DNA of 34,630 bases from a virus: IMG/VR virus record IMGVR_UViG_3300044641_003169, positions 1 through 34,630 of that record. One strand, 5' to 3'. A program made the translations under genes and the position numbers. Shown here piece after piece: positions 1 to 5,525 of this stretch; positions within the stretch are counted from its first letter, which is position 1; every line of letters begins with the position of its first letter. The notes beneath the pieces were generated by a model, which ran no database searches, was not told the origin of the DNA, and saw nothing but the letters and a program-made list of their open reading frames with translations.

Positions 1-127
1 GGGGCCGTTTCGCTTTGCATCATCCCTGATCCGGTGCGGATTGCAAGCCCTGCGTGCTGCGCTCCACAAGCCCGCGCACCTCGTCCAACCACGCCTGCCG
101 CTCCTCCGGCGAGCGGTAAAACCCCGC
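1..127. repeat. Terminal direct repeat, left copy (circular contig)
   Basis: The first 127 bases are identical to the last 127 bases of the window. The repeat lies inside the coding sequence of the gene at 20-346 and shows no feature of its own. A length of exactly 127 matches the largest k-mer commonly used by de Bruijn assemblers, so it is most simply an assembly overlap of a circular or permuted genome rather than a biological terminal repeat. Unit length is then 34503 bp. Confidence 0.95.
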
Positions 128-346
128 CGCTGCCTGCTGCATCACCAGCGCGGTCGTGGCCGTGCATCCGATGAGTTTGGAGATGCCACTTGGCGTGCCG
201 TTCGTGAGGCTGTGCAGAGCGTCGTAGGCGAGTCGGCGAGCCGCAACGGCATCCTTGCCGATGCCGCTTCCGGGCCTTGGGAACGCGAAGCCTCGACGCG
301 ACAGGGCTGCTTCGACGGCTGGAATGACGATGGTTGCGGAGTACAT
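20..346 (-). CDS. Hypothetical phage protein (108 aa)
   Basis: I do not recognise the family. The product is a 108-residue soluble, mostly helical-looking protein with no signal peptide or membrane segment. The ATG at 346 overlaps the stop of the upstream Gp157 gene in a TGATG arrangement, which suggests translational coupling. It is the last gene of the leftward run that starts at P2. Around the circle the next gene, 81 bp on, is the DUF1376 replication gene, so a role in early DNA metabolism is a guess from position only. The contig ends fall within this gene, and its 3' half is repeated at 34523-34630. Confidence 0.7.
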   Translation of the reverse strand: MYSATIVIPAVEAALSRRGFAFPRPGSGIGKDAVAARRLAYDALHSLTNGTPSGISKLIGCTATTALVMQQAAAGFYRSPEERQAWLDEVRGLVERSTQGLQSAPDQG

Positions 347-861
347 CAGGAGACTTTCAAATAGGGTTGCTTGGGGACGAACATGGCAAACGGTAGCGTT
401 TGGCCGGATTCAAGCGCGGCGCGAATCGCCTCCTTGTCCGGCACAATTTCAATCTTCTCGGTGATGAACTCTGGCGGAATCTCGCCGACAATCTCCATCG
501 CGGGCTTCCCACCCGGCTGCGCGACCGTCGCACGCCAGCGGGCTGTCTCCAGTTTCTTCAGCCCCTCCGCCTGCATCGTGCGAAGCACCTGCGACTTGAA
601 CCACGCTGCGACGGCTTCATCGCGCCGCGCTCGCTGCTTCAACCTGTCGGCCTCGGCCTTGCGTGCTTCTGCGCGTGCTTCGATGTCGCGGACGAGCGAC
701 AGCACATCGTCGATGGCTGCGGGCAGGCTTTCGGCCTGCTTGGCGAGGATGTCGAAGTGGCCGTCCATCGCCTCGGTCAGTTCGCCTTCGGCTTCGGTCA
801 GCATCGCCTCCAGTTCGCGGGCTGCGCCGGAGGCTTCGTACAGTCGTGTTAGTGCGCTCAT
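346..861 (-). CDS. Siphovirus Gp157-like protein
   Basis: The 171-residue product matches the layout of the siphovirus Gp157 family (Pfam PF05565). It has a long N-terminal helical half rich in Glu, Ala and Arg (about residues 10-85). A beta-type C-terminal half follows with a proline-rich turn near EIPPEF, and the chain ends in a YLKVS tail, close to the family's usual YL+I ending. The family was named from streptococcal phages and is often placed next to single-strand annealing proteins; its biochemical role is not settled. Here it sits directly downstream of the ERF gene. A GGAGACACCC sequence lies just before the ATG and supports this start. Confidence 0.85.
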   Translation of the reverse strand: MSALTRLYEASGAARELEAMLTEAEGELTEAMDGHFDILAKQAESLPAAIDDVLSLVRDIEARAEARKAEADRLKQRARRDEAVAAWFKSQVLRTMQAEGLKKLETARWRATVAQPGGKPAMEIVGEIPPEFITEKIEIVPDKEAIRAALESGQTLPFAMFVPKQPYLKVS

Positions 862-894
862 GGGTGTCTCCTGTGGGTGTGGGGTGAAATAGCC

Positions 895-919
895 GGGGAG
901 GGACTTGCGTCACCTCCCC
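895..919 (-). other. Intergenic RNA hairpin with GCAA loop
   Basis: In the 72-bp gap between the ERF stop and the Gp157 start, the leftward RNA can fold GGGGAGG against CCTCCCC. Above this is a further 3-bp GAC/GTC stem, a single bulged U, and a GCAA (GNRA) tetraloop. No U-run follows, so it is not a standard terminator. It may protect or separate the two cistrons, or pause polymerase. Confidence 0.6.
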
Positions 920-933
920 AGCCTTCCGGGGGT

Positions 934-1839
934 TCAGAACGGAATGTGTTGTTCATCGACCGCGACTGGCGCGGCCTGCTGCTCGGTGGATTCTAGCGTG
1001 GTTCGGATGCCGTAGAGAGTCCAGCCGTACTGGCCCTCTTGAATGAACGCCTCGACCGAATCGCCGCCCATCGCATCCTGCGCGGCCTGCATCACGGTCT
1101 GGTCAAAGCAGGAAGCCCATTGCTCGCCGCCGCCGTCCGTTGCAAACAAGATCGGCCATCGGTTGCCACCCTTGGCCGTGGGCTTGCCTTGCCCCACCTT
1201 GGTGACGCGCAATCCCTGCCTCCAAGTGCAGTCCTTGGCGGGCCGGGAAGCCAGCACCTCGCCAAACGCGCTAGGAGCCGCCGTGGCGGGTTCCTTGGCC
1301 TTGGGTGGGGTCGGGGTAGCCTTTGGAGCCGGGGCGGCTTGTGGGGCATCCTGCTGCGCCGGACGCGGGGCCGGACGCGCCGGGGCCGGGGCTGCTGCTT
1401 TGCGCGGCTGGTACTTGGAATCGTCTTGCCGATCCATTTCGTTTTCATCCTCGCGGGGAACTAACAGCAGGTCGCGCAAGTAGTAACCCATGCTTGCGGT
1501 CAACGCGCCTGCCATCGCCTTATCAATGGGCTGCTGTCCGCGTGGAACGGCGACCCACGCGACCTCATCGGTGACGCTCTCGCCTGTTCCGGCGTGAGTC
1601 AGAATGAATTGGCTAGTGACCAGCCCGCCGCCCTCGGGAGTTCCATCGAACTTCCAACCAGCGCGGCGCAAGGTCAAGCCAGCGCCATGCAACACTTCGC
1701 GGCAAGCCGCGATCATCGTTTCGCTGCTGGTGTAGGCATAACCGTAGGTTCCGCCCTTGAATTGGCTGTCCTTGCCGACGCTCGGCAAAGCCTTCTGTGC
1801 GGCCAGCAACGCGCTGGCGAGTGTCTTGGTGTCTGTCAT
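934..1839 (-). CDS. erf: ERF-family single-strand DNA annealing protein
   Basis: The 301-residue product belongs to the ERF superfamily (Pfam PF04404), RecT-like proteins that anneal complementary single strands in phage recombination and genome circularisation. The family core lies in residues 1-150, with the SxFKGGTYGYAYTSSETMIAACREVLHGAGL stretch in two short pieces: KGGTYGYAYTSS and REVLHGAGLTL. The hallmark KAMAGALTASMGYYLRDLL segment follows. An Ala/Pro/Lys-rich linker (about 160-195) joins the core to a C-terminal part that looks like a small OB-type domain and ends in acidic HIPF. The start at 1839 is chosen because GGAG and the GAGACACCCC leader precede it; the reading frame runs further upstream, but into the neighbouring gene. 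It acts with Gp157 and the replication genes. Confidence 0.9.
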   Translation of the reverse strand: MTDTKTLASALLAAQKALPSVGKDSQFKGGTYGYAYTSSETMIAACREVLHGAGLTLRRAGWKFDGTPEGGGLVTSQFILTHAGTGESVTDEVAWVAVPRGQQPIDKAMAGALTASMGYYLRDLLLVPREDENEMDRQDDSKYQPRKAAAPAPARPAPRPAQQDAPQAAPAPKATPTPPKAKEPATAAPSAFGEVLASRPAKDCTWRQGLRVTKVGQGKPTAKGGNRWPILFATDGGGEQWASCFDQTVMQAAQDAMGGDSVEAFIQEGQYGWTLYGIRTTLESTEQQAAPVAVDEQHIPF

Positions 1840-1866
1840 GGGGTGTCTCTTTTCTCCTGCACGGAG

Positions 1867-1911
1867 CAGGGCAGGCCACCCCAAAGGGTGGCGAGCCTTG
1901 CGCCGTTCAGA
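1867..1911 (-). repeat. Gene-end hairpin repeat, copy A
   Basis: This element is shared with 2403-2447 at 38 or more of 45 positions. It starts inside the stop codon of the gene at 1907-2281. The RNA can form GCCACCC-TTTG-GGGTGGC (1875-1892), flanked by an internal loop and a GGC/GCC clamp. No U-run follows. It lies about 30 nt upstream of the ERF start. Confidence 0.75.
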
Positions 1912-2281
1912 CTTGAACCGCGTTTCCGCTCTTGATAGTGAGGCCGATTGAATCAACGATGCTTTGCATCTGCGTCCTGTGGTTGGCTGCGTCATCGAAC
2001 CACCACCTAGTCCGCGCATCCCACTCCTTGACCGTCCAAGTCTGAAGGTCGCGCAGAAGCGCGTCGAGAGCAGACCAGCAAGACTCTGTGATTGCGCCGC
2101 TAGTCCATGCGCGATCCACCGCCTTCAGGGACTTGCGAATGCGATCCGAAATCTTGATATCTCCATCCAAGAAGAACAGGTCGATTCCATCCAACTGCTG
2201 AATCAACGCTGCGCCCAAAGCATTTGCACCGTCGATTCCAGCACACACGATTGCCGTCTTTGGTTCGATCTTCTGAAGCAT
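1907..2281 (-). CDS. Hypothetical early protein (124 aa)
   Basis: I do not recognise the family. The product is a 124-residue soluble protein with a hydrophobic, strand-like N-terminal part (TAIVCAGIDGANALGAAL, then IDLFFLDGD) and a Trp-rich middle (RTRWWFDDAANH). The start at 2281 is chosen because AAAGGA precedes it and because it lies downstream of promoter P2. The longer frame would run back through the promoter. It is the first gene of the P2 transcript, ahead of the ERF gene. Its stop codon lies within a repeated hairpin element. Confidence 0.75.
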   Translation of the reverse strand: MLQKIEPKTAIVCAGIDGANALGAALIQQLDGIDLFFLDGDIKISDRIRKSLKAVDRAWTSGAITESCWSALDALLRDLQTWTVKEWDARTRWWFDDAANHRTQMQSIVDSIGLTIKSGNAVQV

Positions 2282-2311
2282 GGTCAATTTCCTTTCGGTT
2301 GGGTGTCTCGT

Positions 2312-2328
2312 CCAGCCGCCCCGGCTGG
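2312..2328 (-). other. 5'-terminal RNA hairpin of the P2 transcript
   Basis: The leftward RNA reads CCAGCC-GGGGC-GGCTGG, a perfect 6-bp stem with a 5-nt loop, beginning about 10 nt after the -10 box of P2 and so very near the expected RNA 5' end. The hairpin after P1 has the same core and loop size, with one base pair changed on both sides (C-G here, T-A there). Confidence 0.7.
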
Positions 2329-2337
2329 CACATGCGT

Positions 2338-2398
2338 ACTGTAGCACACATCGGCCCCATGTCAAGGGGTTCTTCTAGATTTCTTCAGATATTTCTAC
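2338..2398 (-). promoter_or_regulatory. Leftward promoter P2 with upstream box
   Basis: Read on the minus strand there is a perfect -35 TTGACA (2360-2365), a 16-bp spacer and -10 TACAGT (2338-2343). The 20-bp AT-rich box at 2379-2398 is identical to the one upstream of P1 and sits exactly 13 bp from the -35 in both. It could be an UP element or an activator/repressor site. P2 would drive 1907-2281, erf, the Gp157 gene and the gene at 20-346. Confidence 0.8.
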
Positions 2399-2402
2399 GG
2401 GT

Positions 2403-2447
2403 CAGGGCAGGCCACCCCGTGAGGTGGCGAGCCTTGATCCGTTCAGA
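2403..2447 (-). repeat. Gene-end hairpin repeat, copy B
   Basis: This is the second copy of the 45-bp element at 1867-1911. The stop codon of the 2443-2745 gene lies inside it. The stem is GCCACC with GGTGGC (2411-2428); the loop differs from copy A (TCACGG against CTTTGG) while the stem is unchanged. It lies directly upstream of the P2 box. Confidence 0.75.
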
Positions 2448-2745
2448 TATCCAGACCGCCGCTCTGCACCATGATCGTTGTGATCGGGTTGCAGGTCAGG
2501 ATGCGGGGTGCGCTCACATATCGCTGCCCACCGTACTGGGAACTGCGCTCCTGTCGGGCGAGCGCATTCATAATGTCCTCGCGGATCATCTCCGTCAGGT
2601 TGCCATAGATCGTGTGAGTCTCACGCCAGCCTTCAGTCGGCTCGTCGCCTTCTTCAAGGGTCTTGATGATGTCAACCCTGAACTCCTTGCCCGTGGTGTC
2701 GTCGCGCAGGCTGCGTTCGTAGGTTTCAGACTTGATCTGCTTCAT
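2443..2745 (-). CDS. Hypothetical early protein (100 aa)
   Basis: I do not recognise the family. The 100-residue product is charged in its N-terminal half (KSETYERSLRDDTTGKEF) and has no membrane segment. The start at 2745 follows a GAAAGGAACACG leader; the frame open further upstream overlaps the zinc-ribbon gene and is rejected. It is the second and last gene of the P1 unit, 23 bp after the zinc-ribbon gene, and its end carries the repeated hairpin element. Confidence 0.7.
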   Translation of the reverse strand: MKQIKSETYERSLRDDTTGKEFRVDIIKTLEEGDEPTEGWRETHTIYGNLTEMIREDIMNALARQERSSQYGGQRYVSAPRILTCNPITTIMVQSGGLDI

Positions 2746-2768
2746 GGTCGTGTTCCTTTCTGCGAGGT

Positions 2769-3071
2769 TTAGGCGTAGGCAATTGCCATAACTTCTTCGT
2801 GAATCTTTCGGATCGACTTGGTGTTTGCCTCGGCGGTGTTTGCGTTTGCTGCTGTCAGTCGATCCTGAAACGCATCGGCCTGCTCCTTGGTGAAATTGTG
2901 GCCGTGGTCGGACATCATGTTCTGAATCTCGCCTTCCAGATTGCAGGCAAGGCACATTCCAAGGCTCGACTCGTCGTTGCCGCTCTCGCGAGTGCGCTTG
3001 CCGCAGCATTCGCAGGTGTAGGTCGAGCCGTTACGGGTGCTGCGGAATCGGTTGTTGTTGCTGTTGCACAT
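2769..3071 (-). CDS. Small zinc-ribbon-like early protein
   Basis: The 100-residue product has a probable zinc-binding site built from C20-x2-C23 (with an extra C22) and C40-x2-C43, followed by a charged helical region (about 47-100). This layout suits a small nucleic-acid- or protein-binding regulator. It is the first gene behind promoter P1, with a leader containing the 5' hairpin, a GAGACACCC sequence and an AAAGGA ribosome binding site. I cannot assign a partner or target. Being promoter-proximal in the earliest leftward unit, it is a candidate host-takeover or transcription factor (inference). Confidence 0.75.
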   Translation of the reverse strand: MCNSNNNRFRSTRNGSTYTCECCGKRTRESGNDESSLGMCLACNLEGEIQNMMSDHGHNFTKEQADAFQDRLTAANANTAEANTKSIRKIHEEVMAIAYA

Positions 3072-3098
3072 TGTGGTGTCCTTTCGTTTGGGTGTCTC

Positions 3099-3117
3099 GT
3101 CAGCCGACCCGGCTGAC
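3099..3117 (-). other. 5'-terminal RNA hairpin of the P1 transcript
   Basis: The leftward RNA reads GTCAGCC-GGGTC-GGCTGAC, a perfect 7-bp stem with a 5-nt loop. It starts about 7 nt after the -10 box, so the RNA should begin at or next to the stem. GAGACACCC follows it immediately, as it nearly does after the P2 hairpin. Confidence 0.7.
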
Positions 3118-3123
3118 AGGTGA

Positions 3124-3184
3124 ACTGTACCACATATCGGCAGGCTGTCAAGCCCTTTGACAGTATTTCTTCAGATATTTCTAC
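3124..3184 (-). promoter_or_regulatory. Leftward promoter P1 with upstream box
   Basis: On the minus strand there is -35 TTGACA (3146-3151), a 16-bp spacer and -10 TACAGT (3124-3129). The upstream 20-bp box at 3165-3184 is identical in sequence and in its 13-bp distance to that of P2. It drives the zinc-ribbon gene and the 2443-2745 gene, and perhaps reads on into the P2 unit. Confidence 0.85.
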
Positions 3185-3259
3185 AGGGTTGCCGTCTACT
3201 ATATAGATAGATGCGCCGGTACTATTTCACAAATCTTTCGGAAATGTTCCTATAGGGGC

Positions 3260-3287
3260 TTGACATTGGGCCGGGATGGGGTAGGAT
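3260..3287 (+). promoter_or_regulatory. Rightward promoter P3
   Basis: There is a perfect TTGACA at 3260-3265, a 16-bp spacer and TAGGAT at 3282-3287. An AT-rich stretch at 3221-3254 lies upstream, with a short run (3231-3245) loosely resembling the P1/P2 box. It drives the rightward early block and is divergent from P1, with their -35 boxes about 108 bp apart. Confidence 0.8.
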
Positions 3288-3293
3288 GTGGGC

Positions 3294-3310
3294 GTGGTCG
3301 GGGCGACCAC
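3294..3310 (+). other. 5'-terminal RNA hairpin of the P3 transcript
   Basis: GTGGTCG-GGG-CGACCAC is a perfect 7-bp stem with a 3-nt loop beginning 7 nt after the P3 -10 box. The position matches that of the hairpins after P1 and P2, although the stem sequence is different. Confidence 0.7.
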
Positions 3311-3345
3311 ACCGCGCGGCCCGGACTGGCCGAGGAGACACAAGA

Positions 3346-3606
3346 ATGAACAAGATCAAGACCGCATGGGACGCTCGGATGGATCGCGTGAACGCAGATC
3401 TCGCAATGCAGGCACGCGACAATCGCATGGCCGCAAAGCGCGCAGCGAAGCGCGGTATAACCGAAGCAGAAGCCTGTGCGCTGGCTGTCAAGGCTGGCCC
3501 GGAGTACGGAACTCTCTGCCGCAACGGTCGCCCGGTGATCTACAAGATCGTCAACGGAGAAGTGGTTGAAATTGATCCCGCAACCCTGATGGAAGGAGGC
3601 CGCTAA
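3346..3606 (+). CDS. Hypothetical early protein (86 aa)
   Basis: I do not recognise the family. This first gene of the rightward block encodes 86 residues. The N-terminal half is very basic and helical (RDNRMAAKRAAKRG), and a strand-type C-terminal half (PVIYKIVNGEVVEIDPATL) resembles a short beta hairpin. The start is set by GGAGACACAAG just upstream. The gene ends with codons for Gly-Gly-Arg whose GGAGGC also serves as the ribosome binding site of the next gene, in a TAATG overlap. It may bind nucleic acid through its basic helix (inference). Confidence 0.8.
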   Translation: MNKIKTAWDARMDRVNADLAMQARDNRMAAKRAAKRGITEAEACALAVKAGPEYGTLCRNGRPVIYKIVNGEVVEIDPATLMEGGR

Positions 3607-3806
3607 TGCGCGACATGTTCTACGAGGTCACGGGTTCCTACGGGTTCGGCGCACGGGTCAACGAGCGATTCCGCACGATTGAGGAGGCCCGCGCCCTGCT
3701 CTGCAAGATGTCCAGCGGCACGATCTGGTACTTGAGCGTCATGGGTCGCATGCGCTTCGAGAATCGCAATCAGGCCATTCGCGCTGCTTTCAAGGGAGGC
3801 CGCTAA
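3606..3806 (+). CDS. Hypothetical early protein (66 aa)
   Basis: I do not recognise the family. The 66-residue product has a compact alpha/beta appearance: an FYEVTGSYGF strand, an FRTIEEARALL helix, a TIWYLSVMGR strand and an NQAIRAAFKGGR helix. The start overlaps the previous stop (TAATG) behind GGAGGC. The gene ends with the same 16-bp sequence that ends its upstream neighbour. Its place in a packed early operon suggests a small host-directed protein. Confidence 0.75.
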   Translation: MRDMFYEVTGSYGFGARVNERFRTIEEARALLCKMSSGTIWYLSVMGRMRFENRNQAIRAAFKGGR

Positions 3807-4141
3807 TGCGTAACACGATCAAGGCAACGGTTGAGGAAATCATCAACCATCACACTCGGCTCAATGGGCCGACGGAGGATCAGCGGATGCGCCAATGCGC
3901 GGAAGCGATCCAGAGCCGCGCCGGGGTTGGCCCCGCGCAACTGGAGGCCGTGCATGTCTACCTCGCAGCCTGTCGTATCCTTGAGCAGCGTCGTGCGGAG
4001 TTTGACCGCGCAGGCGACGGCATGCCCGAACTACAGGCCGAGGCCGCGCTAGACCGCGCCCACAGCGCGTGGATCGAAGCGGAGTCGCACCTGCTGCGCC
4101 TGTGCGCCAATGTGGAAGTGGAGGTCGCTCATGCGGTGTGA
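3806..4141 (+). CDS. Hypothetical early protein (111 aa)
   Basis: I do not recognise the family. The 111-residue product looks all-helical and has three cysteines but no CxxC zinc motif. The start is a TAATG overlap behind GGAGGC. The last 11 bp overlap the start of the sigma-like gene at 4131, whose ribosome binding site GGAGG lies inside this coding sequence. No membrane segment is seen. Confidence 0.75.
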   Translation: MRNTIKATVEEIINHHTRLNGPTEDQRMRQCAEAIQSRAGVGPAQLEAVHVYLAACRILEQRRAEFDRAGDGMPELQAEAALDRAHSAWIEAESHLLRLCANVEVEVAHAV

Positions 4142-4334
4142 CCGCAAGCCGAGCGTGCCGGGAACGGGCGACCGCAAGCCGCTGTGCGGCTTCACGCCCA
4201 TCCGCTCGCATCTGGAAGCCGCTAAAGCGTTGGGCATGACATCGCACCAGTTGCGGCATGCGGAGCAGAAGTTGCTGCTCAAGTTGCGCGAGGCGTTGAC
4301 CATCTACGGCTATGACCGAAAGGAGAACCGATGA
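4131..4334 (+). CDS. Sigma-region-4-like small DNA-binding protein
   Basis: The 67-residue product has a helix-turn-helix at about residues 27-55 (HLEAAKALGMTSHQLRHAEQ, then KLLLKLREAL). It closely follows the sigma70 region 4.2 pattern: a helix ending in an LGM/T turn, a recognition helix, then the conserved xALxKLR ending. It lacks all other sigma domains, so it is not a full sigma factor. Such a protein could bind the beta flap or a -35 element and alter promoter choice (inference). The start at 4131 is preferred over one 21 bp upstream because GGAGGTCGCTC precedes it. Its stop overlaps the next start (ATGA). Confidence 0.75.
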   Translation: MRCDRKPSVPGTGDRKPLCGFTPIRSHLEAAKALGMTSHQLRHAEQKLLLKLREALTIYGYDRKENR

Positions 4335-4468
4335 GCAACTTTCCGAGCGGATTCGATTCCGACTACTGGTTTGGTGATGAACCCGAGCAGGAGCCGGAGG
4401 AGGTGGACGAGGAGCCGGAGCCGCTGGACGAGCCGGAGCCTGACGCATTCCCACGGGAGGAGCCATGA
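4331..4468 (+). CDS. Acidic Glu-Pro-rich 45-aa peptide
   Basis: A 45-codon gene lies between the sigma-like and winged-helix genes and overlaps each by four bases (ATGA at both ends), behind AAAGGAG. Of 45 residues, 18 are Asp or Glu, nine are Pro and only one is basic, giving a net charge near -17. An aromatic N-terminal patch (FDSDYWFG) precedes an EPE-type repeat tail. Such strongly acidic peptides can mimic DNA or block basic surfaces, but no family is recognised and the role is unknown. Confidence 0.75.
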   Translation: MSNFPSGFDSDYWFGDEPEQEPEEVDEEPEPLDEPEPDAFPREEP

Positions 4469-4878
4469 CCTACCGCGATACGAGCCGATCCGCTTACGCG
4501 ACCGCGCAGATCGGCGAGAACGAGGAGCGCGTTCTGTCGTTCGTGAAATCCTCGGGCAGCCACGGGGCTACCTGCGACGAGGCCATCCGCACACTTGGGA
4601 TGCAGCACCAGTCTGCTTCCCCGGCGTTCACCACGCTAGAGCGCAAGGGCTGGCTCCTGCGAACCGACCGCCGCCGGACGACGGGCACGGGCAGCGCGGC
4701 AGCGGTCTACATCTACACAGAACCCGGCACTCTGTTTTCAAGTCCACGGACAGGGCGAGCCGATGGATTACGAGCCGCGATTCGTGCAGCGATTGCTGCG
4801 CGAGCATCGGGCGATTGGACAGCGTTCGATTATGCGGTAGGCGCGTTGCCTGCTGCCGAGCGCAAGAGACTGAACTAG
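4465..4878 (+). CDS. Winged-helix DNA-binding protein
   Basis: The 137-residue product carries a winged-helix domain at about residues 17-88. Helix 1 is NEERVLSFVKSSG, helix 2 is CDEAIRTLGM, the recognition helix is SASPAFTTLERKGWL, and the wing reaches AAVYIYTEPG. This is a frequent phage regulator-like fold found near early genes. The C-terminal 45 residues are helical (RAAIRAAIAARASG) and may mediate oligomers. It is a candidate regulator of the divergent promoters, but it does not resemble CI or Cro closely enough to call a repressor. The start overlaps the acidic peptide gene (ATGA) behind GGGAGGAG. Confidence 0.8.
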   Translation: MTYRDTSRSAYATAQIGENEERVLSFVKSSGSHGATCDEAIRTLGMQHQSASPAFTTLERKGWLLRTDRRRTTGTGSAAAVYIYTEPGTLFSSPRTGRADGLRAAIRAAIAARASGDWTAFDYAVGALPAAERKRLN

Positions 4879-4888
4879 GAGACACCCT

Positions 4889-5089
4889 ATGAGACTCACT
4901 TTGACCGATGACGAGGCACGATTTCTTGAAGCGCAGATGCGCCTGACCGTGATGAACGAGCGCGGCCAAGACAGCCTGCACGCCGAGCGCATCCTTGACG
5001 CGCTGACCGACTCGCGCCGCCTGCGAAGCGCGACCGATCACATCACGGAGATGTTTGCCGACCTGTACCCAGCAGGAGGTCGCGAATGA
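4889..5089 (+). CDS. Hypothetical early protein (66 aa)
   Basis: I do not recognise the family. The 66-residue product is charged and helical (LTDDEARFLEAQMRLTVMNE), resembling many small phage proteins with no assigned role. The ATG follows GGAGACACCC, the same leader seen before the ERF, Gp157 and PAPS-reductase-like genes. The stop overlaps the next start (ATGA). Confidence 0.75.
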   Translation: MRLTLTDDEARFLEAQMRLTVMNERGQDSLHAERILDALTDSRRLRSATDHITEMFADLYPAGGRE

Positions 5090-5193
5090 AGCGCAGCGAG
5101 TCCTACCTTGACTTCTGGCTGGGCTCCTTGTCCGTCGCGGCGTTCCTCGCGGGCAGTTGGGCTAACGCGCTACTCTTGGAGTTCATCCCATGA
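5086..5193 (+). CDS. Single-span membrane mini-protein (35 aa)
   Basis: A 35-codon gene fits exactly between its neighbours with ATGA overlaps on both sides and GGAGG upstream. The product has a short polar N-terminus (MKRSESYLDF) and one hydrophobic segment (about residues 11-33, WLGSLSVAAFLAGSW then ANALLLEF). This predicts an inner-membrane peptide. The function is unknown; superinfection exclusion or membrane anchoring of neighbours are possible but unsupported. Confidence 0.65.
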   Translation: MKRSESYLDFWLGSLSVAAFLAGSWANALLLEFIP

Positions 5194-5525
5194 CACCGAT
5201 CCAAACCGCCGCTGACATCCTCTCCACCATCCCGCAGGTTGCAGCCTGCTGCGGATCGTCTGCCACCCAGCCCGTCAACTGCGCGGCTCTGGTTGCGCTA
5301 CGCGAGGCCGTAGCCAACGCAGCCGACGAGGAGGAGAATCAGGCTCGCCTGCTCGCTCGCATCCGCCCAGTCCTTCGCATGCATGTGGTGCGAATGCAGG
5401 CGCAGGCGGATTCCGATGCCGTTGCCAACGGCGGCACGCCCAACGCCACCAGCGAGGAATGGCTACGCCAAGGCCGTGAACTGCTGCTGGCCGTCGAAGC
5501 GCGACTAGGAGTCACCAATGATTGA
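5190..5525 (+). CDS. Hypothetical early protein (111 aa)
   Basis: I do not recognise the family. The 111-residue product is helical and Ala-rich. The N-terminal part contains three cysteines (VAACCGSS, NCAAL). Residues 35-80 form a long helical stretch and 95-108 another. The start overlaps the membrane mini-protein stop (ATGA) with GGAG upstream, and its stop overlaps the following start. Confidence 0.75.
   Translation: MTPIQTAADILSTIPQVAACCGSSATQPVNCAALVALREAVANAADEEENQARLLARIRPVLRMHVVRMQAQADSDAVANGGTPNATSEEWLRQGRELLLAVEARLGVTND

Noticed and set aside
1-127. Terminal repeat as a biological packaging end or cos region.
   Set aside because: It lies inside a gene, holds no dyad or terminase-site features and has the length of a common assembler k-mer.
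3157-3181. A plus-strand TTGACA at 3157-3162 as an extra rightward promoter.
   Set aside because: No acceptable -10 lies at 15-19 bp (TCTACA at best), and the hexamer is a by-product of the dyad around the P1 -35.
4465-4878. The winged-helix protein as a CI-type lysogeny repressor.
   Set aside because: It lacks the HTH_3 and peptidase-type oligomer domains, there is no integrase, and it lies late in the early operon rather than opposite it.
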